From contig JAIPIM010000286.1 in the NCBI GenBank assembly GCA_021734725.1, forward strand, positions 1 through 5,270: a DNA stretch of 5,270 nt, given 5' to 3'. This document shows, piece after piece, positions 1-5,156 of the stretch. The stretch is from Minisyncoccota bacterium (lineage in GTDB: Bacteria > Verrucomicrobiota > Lentisphaeria > Oligosphaerales > MVZH01). Each line of letters starts with the position of its first letter. Position 1 is the stretch's first letter. The position numbers and the translations under genes were made by a program. A model generated the notes under the pieces. The model was not told the origin of the DNA. It saw only the letters and a list, made by a program, of their open reading frames with translations, and ran no database searches.

Positions 1-205
1 CCTCCCACATTTTGTTTATCGGAGGGTTTCCACGCCGCCACCCTCTGACCAACTTATATCAGCACCTAAATGCGGGAGGTGCTTTACGTACTCCGACTCT
101 TCGGAGCGGTTCCACCCGGCGACCACGGTTTAACCTACTCCCTCAATAAACACCAACCACAAACGCAGCTGTAGTTTCTACTGCAACTCGCAGGCACGTA
201 AGCAG
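1..205. other. Left-edge intergenic or leader region with three inverted repeats
   Basis: No gene can be confirmed. Three perfect inverted repeats lie in a row: GAGGGT/ACCCTC (22-27/40-45), AGCACCT/AGGTGCT (61-67/77-83) and CTCCGA/TCGGAG (91-96/101-106). A small imperfect stem occurs at 168-184. None is followed by a T-run, so they are not canonical terminators. Two plus-strand frames stay open from the window edge to stops at 131-133 and 147-149, so the 3' end of an upstream gene could be present, but neither is recognisable. I find no convincing promoter for the operon here. Confidence 0.4.
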
Positions 206-1360
206 ATGTACCACCGCTGGACGTCCCATGCGGGAAAATTGGCGAGAAACTCAACGTCACCCAACGGGTTACCCGCAATGAGCCATAATCTCTTTCATTT
301 AAACGACAAAAACACTATTTTGCCAATTTTCTCACGGCTTCAGGTGCCGTTCTGGGGACGACAACTGGCCTTTCTGGCTGCTGTATGCTTTATCGGGCTC
401 ATCGTCCTTGGCAGCTTTCTCCGCGTCGGTTGGAATTCGTACGATCGAGCAATGCTCAATGATATGGTCCGCGGCACAGCCCATCGACCGTTTGTCTACC
501 GTGCACTTACGCCATTCCTGATTAGACGCGTCATGGACGTCATGCCGGACGCACTCAAGAAAACACTCGAAGAGGCGGCAGAAGAACCGAAGGCGCGGCA
601 GCTGCTGGCAAAACTGGACATCGACGATTCCACGGTCGTGCAGGCGACTGCAAGCTGCATTGTCATGGCCGGTGCACTTATCCTGTTTGCGTATGCCATG
701 GTATGGCTGCTTCGTTCATGCTACCGCGTGGACGACATAACTGCCGGCATATCAGCCCTTTTCGCTCTGGCCGGCCTACCGCCATTCTTCCGCTATTACT
801 CATACATTTACGATTTCCCAACCCTGGCCCTGTTCACGCTTTCACTGGTCGTTCTGGCAAAACGGAAGTGGTGGGTGTACTTCCCCCTTCTCGCATTGAC
901 CACGGTGTCGAAGGAAACAGCCATACTGCTTCCCCTTATTTTTGCCGTGCATTACCGGAGACGCCTCCCGACCGGAAACTATCTCGGGCTTCTGGGGGCG
1001 CAACTCCTCCTGTTTGCCACCCTTAAGGGACTGCTGACAGTCTGGTATTCTAACCGGCCGGGTTCCATCGTCGAATCCCACATCGTACACAACCTGATGC
1101 TGCATCCCTATGATTTTGCTCAATACCTTGCGTTTGTCGCAATTTTTGTGGCGATCCTGTACGAGTGGGAGAACAAGCCTGCTTTTCTGAAAAACGCGCT
1201 CGTTATTGTGGTCCCGCTCTTCTGCCTTACGTTTGTTCTCGGTTTAATTGACGAATATCGAGACTATTACGAAGCGTACCCTGTCGCCTTTGCATTGGTT
1301 TGTCACACGGTGAACCGGGTGTTAAAGCGGGACTTCCAAACACAGGAAACGGCCGTCTAG
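206..1360 (+). CDS. Polytopic membrane protein, putative GT-C-like polyprenyl-phosphate-sugar glycosyltransferase (uncharacterised family)
   Basis: The 384-residue protein is mostly hydrophobic, with about eight likely membrane segments. The clearest lie near residues 53-72, 146-169, 177-198, 204-218, 223-248, 259-280, 306-319 and 330-347. A charged, probably soluble loop (about 111-142) separates the first two. Visible motifs are RPFVYRALTP (94-103), YDFP (202-205), SKE (235-237) and a C-terminal DEYRDYYEAYP (349-359). From memory, this pattern marks uncharacterised membrane proteins of exopolysaccharide clusters. The acidic residues and a KE motif between helices resemble GT-C glycosyltransferases, which use lipid-linked sugars, but that role is inferred. 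It is the first gene of a three-gene operon, and the next two would make lipid-linked sugars. The start is uncertain: ATG 206 has only a weak AGG upstream, and the in-frame ATG at 278 (360 residues, 26 residues before the first helix) is equally plausible. Membrane protein: sure; enzyme: unsure. Confidence 0.8.
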   Translation: MYHRWTSHAGKLARNSTSPNGLPAMSHNLFHLNDKNTILPIFSRLQVPFWGRQLAFLAAVCFIGLIVLGSFLRVGWNSYDRAMLNDMVRGTAHRPFVYRALTPFLIRRVMDVMPDALKKTLEEAAEEPKARQLLAKLDIDDSTVVQATASCIVMAGALILFAYAMVWLLRSCYRVDDITAGISALFALAGLPPFFRYYSYIYDFPTLALFTLSLVVLAKRKWWVYFPLLALTTVSKETAILLPLIFAVHYRRRLPTGNYLGLLGAQLLLFATLKGLLTVWYSNRPGSIVESHIVHNLMLHPYDFAQYLAFVAIFVAILYEWENKPAFLKNALVIVVPLFCLTFVLGLIDEYRDYYEAYPVAFALVCHTVNRVLKRDFQTQETAV

Positions 1361-1417
1361 CAGAAATTGCTCTTAGACAGGCTCGCAAAAGCCAGTTGGG
1401 GAAGGGAGAGTGTTCGG

Positions 1418-2305
1418 TTGGGTAAGAGGGTGATCTACGCGCTAGTCAAAAATATGCGGCCGCACCAATGGATCAAGAATGGATTCGTGTTCGCCGCTCT
1501 CGTCTTTTCAGGCCGCTTCAAAGAGCCGGAGGCCTATCCACCGGCAGTGCTGATGTTTCTGGGGTTCTGCCTTGTCTCCGGCGGGCTGTACCTGGTGAAC
1601 GATCTGGTCGATATCGAACTCGACAAACTGCACCCAGAAAAAAGGATGCGCCCCCTTGCATCCGGCCGTCTCTCTCCTCGAATGGCCGTGTGGGCGGCTA
1701 CTGCCTTCATCCCGCTCGGTTTAACGCTGGCCTTTGTCACCGGACTGGGAGGAGGCCTGACCCTTTCAACGTATGTCGCGCTCACGTTGGCCTATTCTTT
1801 CTTTCTTAAGCAATACGTTTTCGCTGACGTACTCCTTATTGCAACCGGATTTGTGTTGCGCGCCGCGGCAGGCGCGTTGGCCATTGACGTCACCATCTCG
1901 CGCTGGCTTATCGTCTGTACAGCGCTCCTCGCCTTGTTCCTGGCCCTGAATAAGCGACGTCATGAACTGCTGCTGCTCGGGACCGAAGCCGCCGCACACC
2001 GAGCAAATCTGGAGACTTATTCCACAGGACTGTTGAATGTGCTGATCGCCCTGGTGACAGTCGCCACTTTCGCGGCCTACACAGTCTACTGCATAACGAG
2101 TCATCCACTAAAAACAGTACGAGGCCCACAACTGCTGGCCACGCTTCCGTTTGTCGTCTACGGTATGCTGCGTTACCTCTACCTCGCAAACAGCCGGAAA
2201 CACGGCGGAGACCCCACCACCACCCTAATTACAGACCGGCAATTGCTGACAACCGTTGTCCTGTGGCTGCTTACGGTAGGAACAATCGTCGCATATTACG
2301 GATAA
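1418..2305 (+). CDS. Decaprenyl-phosphate phosphoribosyltransferase-like UbiA prenyltransferase (DPPR synthase)
   Basis: UbiA-superfamily integral membrane enzyme. DPPR synthases transfer 5-phosphoribose from PRPP to a polyprenyl phosphate, the first step towards lipid-linked arabinofuranose or ribofuranose. The sequence matches the mycobacterial type throughout: RPHQWIKN at the N-terminus, the Asp-rich motif NDLVDIELDKLHP followed by EKRMRPLASG, then FLK with a following Asp, RAAAG, NKRRHEL, LETYST and a terminal DPTTTLITDRQLL. The HPxKRxRP block separates it from quinone- or heme-type UbiA proteins. The reading frame is open from a TTG at 1367, but that has no ribosome site. TTG 1418 has GAAGGGAG about nine bases upstream and gives 295 residues, near the family's roughly 300, so I chose it; GTG 1430 is a further alternative. 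It lies 57 bases after the membrane protein gene and 14 bases before the glycosyltransferase, consistent with one transcript. The lipid and sugar specificity cannot be read from the sequence. Confidence 0.86.
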   Translation: MGKRVIYALVKNMRPHQWIKNGFVFAALVFSGRFKEPEAYPPAVLMFLGFCLVSGGLYLVNDLVDIELDKLHPEKRMRPLASGRLSPRMAVWAATAFIPLGLTLAFVTGLGGGLTLSTYVALTLAYSFFLKQYVFADVLLIATGFVLRAAAGALAIDVTISRWLIVCTALLALFLALNKRRHELLLLGTEAAAHRANLETYSTGLLNVLIALVTVATFAAYTVYCITSHPLKTVRGPQLLATLPFVVYGMLRYLYLANSRKHGGDPTTTLITDRQLLTTVVLWLLTVGTIVAYYG

Positions 2306-2319
2306 GAAAGCCTGTTCTC

Positions 2320-3066
2320 GTGCCGCACAACGCCTCACTTACGAACACATTCGCCATCGTCGTTCCAATGGCCAACGAAGAGCATGACTTTGCGCCCTTC
2401 ATCAAGGCTCTTACCGAGGCACTCGATGAAGCAGAAGGAGGATGCGTTTATCTGGTTGTGGACAACGCGTCACAAGATGATACTCTGAAGCTCTGTAATA
2501 CTTTGAGCGCGACAGACACACGATTCGTGACAGTCTGGGCGCCGGAAAACAAAAACGTCGTCGACGCCTATTTACGCGGATACCGGGAAGCTTATGAAAA
2601 AGGGCACCAATCCATCATTGAAATGGACGCCGGTCTGTCCCACGATCCAGCACAACTGCAGAAGTTTCTCGATAAGCTTGCCGCGGGATACGAATGCGTC
2701 TTTGGAAGCCGAAATATGCTCGGCGGAAGCAATGCCGAGTCACCGCTGAGGCGACGTCTCCTGTCACGCGGAGGCACCTTTCTGGCGAACATCCTGCTCG
2801 GCACTGAACTTACCGATATGACCTCCGGCTATCAGGGCTTCACGAGAAAGGTTGTCGAACAGATACTCGGGCACAAACTCAGATCACGAGCACACTTCTA
2901 CCAGACAGAGTTGCGGTACTTGTTGCGCAATCGCAAATGGATAGAAGTCCCCATACACTACAGGGCCCCCTCGCCACGCATTTCGTGCAAGGCTGTTCGA
3001 AACGCCCTCGCCTGTCTCATCTACTACACCGGACGGCGCATCAGAGGTAAAAAAGACAACATTTAA
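2320..3066 (+). CDS. Family 2 glycosyltransferase, polyprenyl/dolichyl-phosphate sugar synthase type
   Basis: A soluble 248-residue GT-A glycosyltransferase, probably attached to the inner face of the membrane, that would move a sugar from a nucleotide sugar to a polyprenyl phosphate. From the GTG at 2320 the landmarks are: nucleotide-binding VVPMANEE (14-21), VVDNASQDDT (46-55), the metal-site region EMDAGLSHDP (101-110), VFGSRNMLGGS (127-137), RRLLSRGG (145-152), and LTDMTSGYQGF (164-174). The order matches dolichyl-phosphate mannose synthase (DPM1) relatives. No C-terminal membrane helices are present, unlike GtrB or ArnC. Where DPM1 has DAD, this protein has DAG (103-105), and the usual glycine-rich NxGxG stretch reads NKNVVDAYLRG (77-87). 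An upstream GTG at 2263 would overlap the prenyltransferase and add a basic tail of 19 residues; GTG 2320, with a weak purine-rich AAGAAAG upstream, is the better start. It is the last gene of the operon. Family: sure; sugar: unknown. Confidence 0.85.
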   Translation: MPHNASLTNTFAIVVPMANEEHDFAPFIKALTEALDEAEGGCVYLVVDNASQDDTLKLCNTLSATDTRFVTVWAPENKNVVDAYLRGYREAYEKGHQSIIEMDAGLSHDPAQLQKFLDKLAAGYECVFGSRNMLGGSNAESPLRRRLLSRGGTFLANILLGTELTDMTSGYQGFTRKVVEQILGHKLRSRAHFYQTELRYLLRNRKWIEVPIHYRAPSPRISCKAVRNALACLIYYTGRRIRGKKDNI

Positions 3067-3232
3067 CCCCAATACTGTTGAGTTTAGTGGTTTCAGGTTT
3101 CGGGTTGCAGGAGGTGTCAGGGGACGCTCTTTCCGGCCTGAAAGATGAACCCCGAGCGCTGAAGCCTCTGCTTACGTCAACGGTATTGCATTTAGCCTGT
3201 ATGCGGCATTGCTCGTACATCCCGCCGGCAGC
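3067..3232. other. Convergent intergenic spacer with short repeats and hairpins
   Basis: This stretch separates the stops of the glycosyltransferase and flavoprotein genes. It contains three tandem imperfect heptamers, GGTTTCA, GGTTTCG and GGTTGCA (3089-3109). A hairpin TCTTTC/GAAAGA (3128-3133/3140-3145) can alternatively be replaced by an outer pairing of CGCTC (3125-3129) with GAGCG (3154-3158). No hairpin on either strand is followed by a T-run, so no canonical intrinsic terminator is visible for either transcript. Confidence 0.5.
3089..3109. repeat. Three tandem degenerate heptamers (GGTTTCA-like)
   Basis: Three head-to-tail units read GGTTTCA, GGTTTCG and GGTTGCA, followed by a partial GG. 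The run starts 22 bases after the glycosyltransferase stop. It is short and imperfect, so it may be only low-complexity sequence. Confidence 0.4.
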
Positions 3233-4444
3233 CTACGAAACGAGTTTATCCGCTGCGGCCATGCCTCGTTCCACCGCCACGTCGGAGTTCATGTGCTCCC
3301 ACTCCCCCCACCGCCCCACACTGACAAAACCATTCTCCCGCCCCCATTTTCCAAGCGCCTGAACGACCTCAGGCTTCCCCATCAGATTCAAAGGATAGGC
3401 GTATGTATTGATGTGCGCCCATTCCGCCGTCGCCCCTCTTTTTGCCGCCCGCTTTAGGTTTGTCTCCGTCCAATACCCACGGGCACCTGGGCAGAATGTG
3501 TACCGATTCAGAACACGGTGGTGCGGAACATAAGGATCCGGATCATAGGTCCAGTGGGCATCTCCATGGTCAGGGTCGGCCTTTGCGTAATACCCCACTT
3601 CCACTGACGTATACTCCAGTTTCTGGATCAAATCGCGGACATGCCCTGGAAAGGCAGTTCCGGCCAGCATTTCATGCCAAGGGATGGTCGTAATAATTTT
3701 GTCCGCCCTGTACGCACCGTTCACTGTCAATGTATCGAGGTCGATCCGCTTAACGGCCTCCCCCAGGTGCAATTTCATTCCTAACTGCTTTCCCATCCGC
3801 CGCCAAACGTCTCCATACCCTCCGCGTTTCGGATAAAAAAACTTGGCATGCGCGGGCATTGCTCCGGCGGGTGCCCGCTTCAGGCAACTGATCAGTGTTT
3901 CGCGGAATGATACGTTCGGAAGCTTGTGCAGCCAATATGTACCGAGGCGATCAAGGTCTATGGACCATATCTTGCGGTTATAGGGAAGCATGTACGTTTC
4001 GGCAATCAGATCGCCTAGCTTCCATCGGATCCAGTCGCTGAATGACTCGGGCATTGTTTCCCCACGGGTGCATCCGGCCCGGGCAATGGATTCCAGATAA
4101 TCCACCTGCTGGTCGAGCGGCAATTGCCACAGGCTGGCCTCAAAAGGGTAGTCAATCTGTGTTCCGTGAATCTTGATCGTGGAAACCCGGTCATACTGCA
4201 ACCATTCGTCTCGAGGCAGGAAGCGGAAGAGAAAATCCAGCACGCCCTGACGTTTTACATCCAGGAAATGTCCACCCCCGATATCCAGAGGGGCCCCATC
4301 CACTATCTGGCTGCGGCAGAGTCCTCCCGGTTCATCTTCCTTTTCCAGCACCACAAAGGACTTTTCCCCAAGGTCGAGCAGCCGATGCGCCACACTCAAG
4401 CCAGCCGGCCCCGCACCCAAAATAATGTATCTGACAGTCTGCAT
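3233..4444 (-). CDS. FAD-dependent oxidoreductase, UDP-galactopyranose mutase / amine-oxidase (protoporphyrinogen oxidase) superfamily
   Basis: A 403-residue cytosolic flavoprotein. The N-terminus is a dinucleotide-binding fold: ILGAGPAGL (8-16), then the ribose-binding glutamate in VVLEKEDEPGGLCRS (31-45), then DIGGGHFLD (54-62). The middle has SFSDWIRWKLGDLI (134-147) and YMLPYNRKIWSIDLDRL (151-167), and KRGGYGDVWRRMG (206-218) follows. The C-terminus has GRWGEWEHMNSDVAVERG (377-394), the place where UDP-galactopyranose mutases carry GR-x-E-Y and an Asp that contact FAD. Length and motif order fit the UGM-like branch better than protoporphyrinogen oxidase, but it is not close enough to E. 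coli Glf to claim mutase activity. Such genes are common in polysaccharide loci. ATG 4444 has GGAAGGAA directly upstream and GAGG slightly further, so the start is well supported. It converges on the glycosyltransferase operon with 166 bases between the stops, and diverges from the tRNA gene, so it is probably its own transcription unit. Confidence 0.85.
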   Translation of the reverse strand: MQTVRYIILGAGPAGLSVAHRLLDLGEKSFVVLEKEDEPGGLCRSQIVDGAPLDIGGGHFLDVKRQGVLDFLFRFLPRDEWLQYDRVSTIKIHGTQIDYPFEASLWQLPLDQQVDYLESIARAGCTRGETMPESFSDWIRWKLGDLIAETYMLPYNRKIWSIDLDRLGTYWLHKLPNVSFRETLISCLKRAPAGAMPAHAKFFYPKRGGYGDVWRRMGKQLGMKLHLGEAVKRIDLDTLTVNGAYRADKIITTIPWHEMLAGTAFPGHVRDLIQKLEYTSVEVGYYAKADPDHGDAHWTYDPDPYVPHHRVLNRYTFCPGARGYWTETNLKRAAKRGATAEWAHINTYAYPLNLMGKPEVVQALGKWGRENGFVSVGRWGEWEHMNSDVAVERGMAAADKLVS

Positions 4445-4530
4445 GTTCCTTCCGTCCTCACACCCAATAACCTACAACCACGGGCGACCTGTTGAATGTC
4501 ACAGGAAGCCAACAATGAAACGAACAAAAC

Positions 4531-4562
4531 GTGCGGTGAATTACTGGAATTCAACCCCGCAC
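4531..4562. repeat. Interrupted palindrome between divergent promoters
   Basis: GTGCGG (4531-4536) and CCGCAC (4557-4562) form the outer arms. TGAATT (4537-4542) and AATTCA (4548-4553) form the inner arms around ACTGG, with a three-base bulge at 4554-4556. Twelve base pairs can form. It lies just upstream of the tRNA -10 box and inside the flavoprotein leader. On the minus strand it is followed by GTTTTGTTC. It could be an operator, a 5' mRNA hairpin or an attenuator; the sequence does not decide. Confidence 0.5.
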
Positions 4563-4577
4563 AAACTACATTATAAA
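4550..4577 (+). promoter_or_regulatory. Probable promoter of the tRNA-Thr gene
   Basis: TATAAA at 4572-4577 lies 11 bases before the mature tRNA 5' end, the right distance for a -10 box with a short 5' leader. The -35 candidate TTCAAC (4550-4555) is poor, matching TTGACA at three positions with a 16-base spacer, so the -10 call rests mainly on position. The box overlaps a perfect TATAAT read on the other strand (4570-4575), which could serve the divergent flavoprotein gene. Confidence 0.5.
4570..4575 (-). promoter_or_regulatory. Candidate -10 box (TATAAT) for the flavoprotein gene
   Basis: On the minus strand positions 4575-4570 read TATAAT exactly, pointing towards the flavoprotein start 126 bases away. 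Initiation about seven bases downstream would start the transcript at the edge of the interrupted palindrome at 4531-4562, giving the mRNA a 5'-terminal hairpin. A -35 box would fall inside the tRNA gene near 4593-4598, where nothing resembles TTGACA. This box may therefore only be the mirror image of the AT-rich tRNA promoter. Confidence 0.3.
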
Positions 4578-4588
4578 CTGTTGTATGA

Positions 4589-4664
4589 GCCAGCGTAGCT
4601 CAGTTGGTAGAGCAGTTGATTTGTAATCAGCAGGTCGTCGGTTCGAATCCGTCCGCTGGCTCCA
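4589..4664 (+). tRNA. tRNA-Thr (anticodon UGU)
   Basis: A full cloverleaf of 76 bases including the encoded CCA (4662-4664). The acceptor stem pairs GCCAGCG (4589-4595) with CGCTGGC (4654-4660), with T4661 as discriminator. The D stem is GCTC/GAGC with loop AGTTGGTA. The anticodon stem GTTGA/TCAGC (one G-U) frames loop TTTGTAA, with anticodon TGT at 4622-4624, reading ACA threonine codons. The T arm carries GTTCGAATC. Pairing of its stem GTCGG with CCGTC leaves one U-U mismatch (T4638 with T4652). The gene stands alone here, divergent from the flavoprotein gene. Confidence 0.97.
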
Positions 4665-4735
4665 TTCTTTCCTTCTTATTCCCAATGTTTTATGTATCGG
4701 ACGCCAGCCTGATATGTGCATGCTGAAAATAAAAC

Positions 4736-4755
4736 ATCTAATCTATATCTAATCT
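4736..4755. repeat. Direct repeat ATCTAATCT, 11-base period
   Basis: Two exact copies of ATCTAATCT (4736-4744 and 4747-4755) are offset by 11 bases, close to one helical turn. They lie about 60 bases upstream of the -35 region of the promoter at 4817-4845, a place where an activator could bind on one face of the DNA. There is no direct evidence of a regulator. Confidence 0.45.
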
Positions 4756-4816
4756 TTTAGCACCTGATCGACTGGCATTGATTGTTCAAATCTAACACCC
4801 CTATCAACAAAATCCC

Positions 4817-4845
4817 TTAATTCTCCCCCATTTTTCCGGTATAAT
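4817..4845 (+). promoter_or_regulatory. Sigma70-type promoter, TTAATT-N17-TATAAT
   Basis: A perfect -10 box TATAAT (4840-4845) has TTAATT 17 bases upstream (4817-4822), which matches TTGACA at three positions. It sits in an AT-rich stretch and points towards the CDS at 5234. Transcription would begin near 4852 and give a leader of about 380 bases. This is the best-looking promoter in the window. Confidence 0.5.
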
Positions 4846-5144
4846 AGTGTGAATGGCCGGTGATTCGGCTGGTAAACGGCATATTTTTGCCTGACACTCC
4901 CACTTTTCCCACCTTCCTGAAGCCCCCCTTCAAGCTCGAACCAACCTCTGTTCTTCCCTTCCGGTTTCCGTATCCATCATCCTGGCGATACCGTTTCCTT
5001 CCCGACTTCCCGGTCAAGCATTTTCATGGTCACCGCCCTGCCTTATCCTGCCTTGAATGCGCGCGGGCATTGACAGCAAACCGTCAACCTCAAAAGAATG
5101 GATTCAGGGACGTACTGGCCCGTGACATCCAGAAAGGAGCCGCC

Positions 5145-5156
5145 ATGACCGTATAG
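5145..5156 (+). CDS. Possible three-codon mini-ORF (MTV-stop)
   Basis: AAGGAG (5134-5139) is followed after five bases by ATG ACC GTA TAG. The ribosome site is as strong as any in the window, yet the frame stops after three codons. It could be a regulatory mini-ORF upstream of the gene at 5234, the scar of a decayed gene start, or chance. The short GTG frame from 5122 ends in TGA at 5146-5148, overlapping this ATG. Confidence 0.25.
   Translation: MTV

Noticed and set aside
106..117. Minus-strand GGGTGGAACCGC resembling the T-box antiterminator core
   Set aside because: No Stem I motifs, no AA-rich bulge before it and no terminator with a T-run after it; a 12-base match alone is not enough.
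16..126. Minus-strand 36-codon frame with protein-like composition ending in TAA at 16-18
   Set aside because: Too short to exceed chance, no ribosome site at its GTG, and the plus strand is open in two frames over the same bases.
842..1123. Minus-strand open frame inside the first gene
   Set aside because: Shadow of the membrane protein gene; no domain and no ribosome site.
2263..2319. N-terminal extension of the glycosyltransferase overlapping the prenyltransferase
   Set aside because: It adds a basic stretch not expected in the family, starts inside the upstream gene's last helix region, and GTG 2320 sits naturally before the first beta strand.
3078..3362. Plus-strand frame after the glycosyltransferase
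   Set aside because: Its second half is antisense to the well-supported flavoprotein gene, and it shows no coding-like features.
4654..4664. tRNA 3' end as an attachment site of an integrated element
   Set aside because: No second copy of the tRNA end occurs in the window, and there is no integrase or other mobile gene.
4860..5156. Plus-strand 98-codon frame, possible small proline-rich protein
   Set aside because: No ribosome site at its start, low-complexity content from a pyrimidine-rich tract, and no recognisable domain.
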